Source: Sphaerosporella brunnea (Eukaryota > Ascomycota > Pezizomycetes > Pezizales > Pyronemataceae). Taken from it: DNA of 64,000 bases. Location: NCBI GenBank assembly GCA_008704415.1, contig VXIS01000175.1, positions 33,497-97,496 on the forward strand, read 5' to 3'. A program made the translations under genes and the position numbers. This document shows positions 58,986-64,000 of the stretch, piece by piece. Under the pieces are notes generated by a model. The model made no database searches and had not been told where the DNA came from. It was given only the letters and a program-made list of their open reading frames with translations. Within the stretch, counting starts at the first letter, position 1. Every line of letters begins with the position of its first letter.

Positions 58986-61234
58986 ATGTACGGCACTACA
59001 GGCACTGCCACCGGTGTTTCGACCCCTCACTCGGCTTCCTCTCTGCGACCTCTGGTCATCACCCACGGCTCTCTCGAACATGCCCTTCTCGTCCCCACGG
59101 CACTCCACTACCATGCCTCAGAGCTCCGGCAGCGGTTTCAGAGCACACTGCCTACAGCCACCGAGGAGCTAGCTCTCGACGAAGAGCCCTCTTCAGTACC
59201 GGAACTCGTGGCCCGGTTCTTGGGATACGTTGCGGAGCAGGTGGTGGAGGGAGAGGACGACGCATCAGGAACATACGAAGAAGTGCTGCGGCTAGTTCTG
59301 TCGGAGTTCGAGAGCCGCTTTCTGCGCGCGAACGAGGTGCATGCCGTTGCCGCACAGTTTCCCGGCATCCCGTCGAAGAGATTGGACGTCGTGAAGCATT
59401 ACTATGCTGCTCGCCAGGCAGCCAACAGGCCCCTCAAGGCCCACGAGTCGGCGCTCTTCCGCGCGGCGGCGGAGGGTAAGGCGGGAGTGTACGCTGTGTT
59501 CGGTGGTCAGGGAAACATTGAGGAGTACTTCGACGAACTCCGGGAACTGTACCACGTGTACGAGGGACTCGTAGAAGAGTTCATCGTGTCCTGTGCGCAG
59601 GTTCTGTCGTCGCTGTCAAGGGATCCCAAGGCCGGAAAGGTCTACTCGAAAGGGTTGGACGTTATGCGCTGGTTGCAGGACAAGGACTCCACACCGGATC
59701 TTACCTACCTGGTGTCGGCGCCTGTTTCGTTCCCCTTGATTGGGTTGGTTCAGCTGTCACACTACTACGTTACCTGCAAGATTCTCGGGAAGGAGCCAGG
59801 CGACCTGCGGTCCCGGCTTTTGGGTACCACCGGTCACTCGCAGGGTGTGATCACGGCTGCGGCGATCGCCATCGCCTCGGATTGGGAATCCTACGCCAAG
59901 GTGTCTCACGATGCATTGACCATGCTGTTCTGGATTGGATGCCGGTCCCAGCAGACCTACCCCCGCACATCGCTGGCGCCGAGCGTCCTGCAGGACTCAA
60001 CAAATGAGGGCGAAGGACACCCTTCTCCCATGCTTTCCATCCGTGACCTTACTCTGGCGCAAGTTCAGCGTCACGTCGATGCCACTAATACTCATCTGCC
60101 GAAGGATCGTCACATCCACATCTCGTTGATCAACGGCGCCCGAAATGTCGTTGTCACCGGTCCCCCACAGTCCTTGTACGGTCTGAACCTCAGTCTACGC
60201 AAGGTTAAGGCTCCCACCGGCCTTGACCAGAACCGTATTCCTTTCACGGAGAGGAAGCAACGGTTCGCCAACCGCTTCTTGCCGATTTCCGCGCCTTTCC
60301 ACTCCCCTTATCTGGAGGCGGCTGCGCCGATCATCGAGGAGGACCTGAAGGACATCACCACTTTCACCAAGGCCGGCCTCGCCATCCCTGTCTACGACAC
60401 CCACACTGGCGAGGATCTGAGAAACTCGGCCGCGGCTGATTCCATCGTGCCCGAGCTTGTCCGCATGATCACGAACCTGCCCGTGCAGTGGGAGAAGGCT
60501 ACCGTGTTCGAGGGCGCCACTCACGTGCTCGACTTCGGTCCTGGTGGTGTTTCCGGTCTCGGTGTGCTCACCCACCGTAACAAGGACGGAAAGGGTGTGC
60601 GTGTCGTTCTCGCCGGAGCTGTAGAGGGAACGAACGTCGAGGTTGGATACAAGCCCGAGCTTTTCGACCGTGACGCGCACGCCGTCAAGTACGCCGTGAA
60701 CTGGGTCAAGGAGCACGGTCCTAAGCTCGTCAAGACCAACGAGGGTAAGACGTATGTGGACACCAAGTTCTCCAGGATGCTTGGAAGAGCCCCCATCATG
60801 GTGGCTGGAATGACCCCCTGCACTGTGCCATGGGACTTTGTCGCTGCCACCATGAACGCTGGCTACCACATCGAGTTGGGCGGTGGTGGATACTACAACG
60901 CCAAAGGACTTACTGAGGCCCTACGCAAAATCGAGGAAAACACCATCCCCGGTGCCGGTATCACTGTGAACTTGATCTATGTCAACCCTAGAGCCATGGC
61001 CTGGCAGGTGCCTCTGCTCCAGCAGCTCCGTTCCTCTGGAGTGCCCATCGAAGGTATGACCATCGGAGCTGGTGTTCCCTCGCTCGATGTCGCCAACGAG
61101 TACATCCAAACTCTCGGCCTGAAGCACATCGCCTTCAAGCCCGGCTCGCTGGACGCCATCCAGTCGGTTATCAACATCGCCAAGGCCAACCCCACCTTCC
61201 CCGTGATTCTCCAGTGGACTGGAGGACGAGGTGG
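58986..61234 (+). CDS. FAS1: Fatty acid synthase subunit beta, 3'-truncated by fold-back
   Basis: Only the first ~749 of an expected ~2,050-2,100 residues are present. ATG 58986 gives [20 protein letters not shown], the usual filamentous-fungal beta-subunit start; no intron is needed in the coding part. Acetyltransferase: [20 protein letters not shown], then catalytic Ser285 in [13 protein letters not shown] and the downstream [20 protein letters not shown] block. Enoyl reductase (FMN): begins near residue 595 with [60 protein letters not shown]. The true sequence ends about [11 protein letters not shown], where family members continue with GHHS; here the DNA reverses direction instead. Dehydratase and most of the malonyl/palmitoyl transferase are therefore absent. 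The gene itself is probably whole in the organism. Head-to-head partner of FAS2. Confidence 0.93.
61192..61234. repeat. Fold-back point (6-bp stem, 31-nt loop)
   Basis: CCACCT at 61192-61197 and AGGTGG at 61229-61234 are exact reverse complements flanking a 31-nt loop. The axis of the large palindrome falls at about 61213, so the inversion turns at this small natural stem inside FAS1. Confidence 0.75.
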
Positions 61235-62910
61235 TGTTGGCCTTGGCGATGTTGATAACCGACTGGGATGGCGTCCCTGGCAGAGCCGGCTATGAAGGCT
61301 GCTGTGCTTCAGGCGCAGAGTTTGGATGTATCTCGTTGGCGACATCGAGCGAGCGGAACACCAGCTCCGATGCGTCCATACCTTCGATGCGGCACTCCAG
61401 ATGGACGGAGCTGCATGAGAGCAGACATAGGCATCCTGCCAGGCCATGGCTCCTAGGAGTGACATACATCAGTTCACAGTGCTACCGGCACCGGGATGCG
61501 TGTTTCCATCGATTTTGCGTAGTGGCCTCAGCTAAGTCCTTTGCGCGTGTAGTAATCCACCACGCTCCAACTCCGAATGTGGTAGACAGCGTTCATGTGT
61601 GGCAGCGACAAAGTCACCCATGGCACAGTGCAGGGAGGTCACATCCAGCCATCACCATAGATGGGGCTCTTCCAAGCATCCTGACGAGAACTATGGTGTA
61701 CCACTATACGTCTTACCTCGTCTGGTCCTGACGAGCTTAGGCCGCTAGCTCTTGACCAGTTCACGAGCGTCGTACTTAGACGCGTAGCGCGTCCGTGTCT
61801 GCAAAGCTCGCGCTTGTATCCAACCTCGACGTTCGTTCCTACTACAGCTCCGAGACGCACGGCACAGAGCGACGACACCACCCTTTCCGTCCTTGTTACG
61901 GTGCGGTGAGACACACGAGCGAAACACCCAGGACGAAGTCGCGACACGTCGAGTGGCGCCCTCGAACACGGTAGCCTTCTCCACTGCACGCGCAGGTTAC
62001 CTCGTGATCATGCGGACAAGCTCGAGCCCTGACCTAAACGATGAGATCAGCCGCGGCCGAGTTTCTCAGATCCTCGCCAGTGTGGGTGTCGTAGACAGGG
62101 ATGGCGAGGCCGGCCCTTGGTGAAAGTGGTGATGTCCTTCAGGTCTCCTCGATGATCGGCGCAGCCGCCTCCAGATAAGGGGAGGGAAAAGGCGCGGAAA
62201 TCGGCAAGAAAGCGGTTGGCGAACCGTTGCTTCCTCTCCGTGAAGGAATACGGTTCTGGTCAAGGCCGGTGGGAGCCTTAACCTTGCGTAGACTGAGGTT
62301 CAGACCGTACAAGGACTGTGGGGGGACGGTGACAACGACATTTCGGGCGCCGTTGATCACGAGATGTGGATGTGACGATCCTTCGGCAGAGAGTATTAGT
62401 GGCATCGACGTGACGCTGAACTTGCGCCAGAGTAAGGTCACGGATGGAAAGCATGGGAGAAGGGTTGTCCTTCGCCCTCATTTGTTGAGTCCTGCAGGAC
62501 GCTCGGCGCCAGCGATGTGCGGGGGTAGGTCTGCTGGGCCGGCATCCAATCCAGAACAGCATGGTCAATGCATCGTGAGACACCTTGGCGTAGGATTCCC
62601 AATCCGAGGCGATGGCGATCGCCGCAGCGTGATCACACCCTGCGAGTGACCGGTGTACCCAAAAGCCGGGACCGCAGGTCGCCTGGCTCCTTCCCGAGAA
62701 TCTTGCAGGTAACGTAGTAGTGTGACAGCTGAACCAACCCAATCAAGGGAACGAAACAGGCGCCGACACCAGGTAGGTAAGATCCGGTGTGGAGTCCTTG
62801 TCCTGCCAACCAGCGCATAAGTCCAACCCTTTCGAGTAGACCTTTCCGGCCTTGGGATCCCTTGACAGCGACGACAGAACCTGCGCACAGGACACGATGA
62901 ACTCTTCTAC
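61235..62910 (-). pseudogene. FAS1: Inverted, indel-ridden copy of FAS1 (5' part)
   Basis: Read on the minus strand, this repeats FAS1 from about position 61190 back to 59571. The aligned parts are identical except for scattered 1-2 nt gains and losses that break every frame: GGACGTTATGC becomes GGACTTATGC, GTTCCCCTT becomes GTTCCCTT, GGTACCACC becomes GGTACACC, GGTTGCAGG becomes GGTTGGCAGG. Divergence is worst just after the turn (61260-61960) and falls off further away. No gene function. Most likely unpolished read sequence rather than a real pseudogene. Confidence 0.85.
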
Positions 62911-64000
62911 AGCGAGCGAAGATATATAGACATATACCCCATCTTCATCCAGCAACCAAAATTATCTAGACACGACCCATCATGAGACCAGAGCAGGAGC
63001 AGGAATTGGCCTACACTCTTCTCGTAGAGCTGCTTGCCTACCAGTTTGCCAGTCCCGTAAGATGGTAAGCTTGAACGCCGGCAGCTGCACTCTGCCCTTC
63101 CAGAGCTTTCCCCGAAGATATGTTGAGCTGACATTGAACCATTCACGCAGGATGAGACCCAAGATGTGATCCTCGCCGAGCACGCCGCCGAACGCATTGT
63201 CGAGATCGGTCCCTCAGATACTCTGGTGGAATGGCACGGCGGACCTGGCCTCCAAGTACGAAGCATACGACGCTGCCCAGTCCCTGCAGCGCCAGATCTT
63301 TGCTACAACAAGGATGCGAAGGAGATTTACTACGATGTTGAGCCCGGTGGAGGAGGAGGCGGCACCCGCTGCGACTTCGTCGGCACCGGCATCATCGACA
63401 GCACCAGCCGCCGCCGCTGCTGCAACCCGTCGCCATGGCGGCACCTGCACCCAGCGCCGGTCGGTCGCGCAATTGATGATGCCCCCGTGCAGGCGACGGA
63501 CATTGTACGAGCAATCATCGCCCAAAAGTTGAAGAAGCCGTTCGGCGAGATTCCGCTGTCCAGGCCATCAAGGACCTTGTGAACGGCAAGAGTACGCTGC
63601 AAAACGAGATCCTCGGAGTGAGAGTGCTAACCCTAACCCTGCCGTACCCCACTCACTGAACACCCGGTCCAGATCTGCAGAAGGAATTCGGCGCGACTCC
63701 CGAGAAGCCCGAAGATGTGCCTCTAGACGAACTGGGGGGCGCGTTCCAGTCCACATTCAACGGACAGCTGGGCAAGCAGTCGAGCTCCCTTATTGCTCGA
63801 TTGGTCCAGTAAAATGCCCGGAGGTTTCAACATCACGGCGGTGCGCAAGTATCTCTCCGACCGGTGGGGACTGCCGTCTGGCAGACAGGATGGAGTGCTG
63901 TTGCTCGCCATCACGATGGAGCCTCCCGCGCGATTGGGAGGTGAGCCGGACGCCAAGGCTTTTCTGGACGATGTTGCCAACAAATACGCTGCCACCGCGG
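62911..64000 (+). pseudogene. FAS2: Inverted, indel-ridden copy of FAS2 5' region, cut by window end
   Basis: Begins with the 71 bp upstream of FAS2 (62911 corresponds to 56983), then repeats the FAS2 ATG at 62982, exon 1, intron 1, exon 2, intron 2 with its TTAGGG-like repeat, and the start of exon 3 up to the window edge. Differences are again short indels, mostly in runs: GGATTGAG to GGATGAG, CTCTTGG to CTCTGG, ATCCTTTG to ATCTTTG, GAGCCGG to GAGCCCGG, GGTTTCCAG to GGTCCAG. The frame is broken several times, so it cannot encode a working alpha subunit. Confidence 0.85.

Noticed and set aside
61235..62910. RIP as the cause of FAS1 copy damage
   Set aside because: RIP leaves C-to-T and G-to-A transitions; the compared stretches show short indels instead.

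Overview
The window is nuclear DNA of a filamentous ascomycete (Pezizomycotina type). The basis is short spliceosomal introns of about 48-170 bp with GTRNGT donors and CTRAY branch points, several long multi-exon genes, a head-to-head FAS1/FAS2 pair, a GH131 glucanase with a fungal CBM1 cellulose-binding module, an SRA-YDG protein and a fungal-type PRPP synthetase carrying a large insertion. I cannot place it to genus. No rRNA, convincing tRNA, CRISPR array or bacterial gene was seen. All exon boundaries were worked out by eye from splice signals and reading frame.

Layout. 1-10.5 kb is gene-poor: one small spliced candidate gene (767-1187, minus) and one small cysteine-rich candidate (6347-6511, minus). 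10.5-20.7 kb holds the splicing factor SPP2 (minus), an unknown three-exon protein (minus), an unknown acidic protein (plus) and a multi-exon RING-IBR-RING ubiquitin ligase (minus). 20.7-31.8 kb holds a 199-bp MITE-like element, a TB2/DP1/HVA22 (REEP) membrane protein (minus), a TANGO2/NRDE protein (plus), squalene synthase ERG9 (plus), and a 798-bp element with 67-69 bp terminal inverted repeats next to TA. 32-42 kb holds the secreted GH131-CBM1 glucanase, a 201-bp direct duplication, PRPP synthetase, the SRA-YDG protein and a cysteine-containing protein, all genes on the minus strand. 42-46.5 kb holds low-complexity tracts and a broken Pif1/Helitron-type helicase. 46.5-51 kb has one hypothetical protein and a long empty stretch. 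51-61.2 kb is the fatty acid synthase locus: complete FAS2 (alpha, minus, 1858 aa) and FAS1 (beta, plus) diverging from a 2.07-kb shared promoter.

The right end is abnormal. FAS1 stops making sense at about residue 749 (position ~61,234), and the sequence folds back on itself. 61,235-64,000 is an inverted copy first of FAS1 (minus), then of the 5' part of FAS2 (plus), with a 2,587-bp internal deletion that removes the promoter. Where I compared it closely with the original, the differences are almost all 1-2 nt insertions and deletions, and none are the C-to-T changes of RIP. This looks more like an uncorrected fold-back read joined to the assembly than real biology, so the FAS1 3' end and everything right of ~61.23 kb should not be trusted.

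Functionally this is mostly housekeeping: lipid and sterol supply (FAS1/FAS2, ERG9), nucleotide precursor supply (PRPP synthetase), RNA splicing (SPP2), membrane shape (REEP), ubiquitination (RBR) and possible reading of methylated DNA (SRA). One plant-cell-wall enzyme and several small transposon remains lie between them. No gene cluster with a common accessory function is evident.
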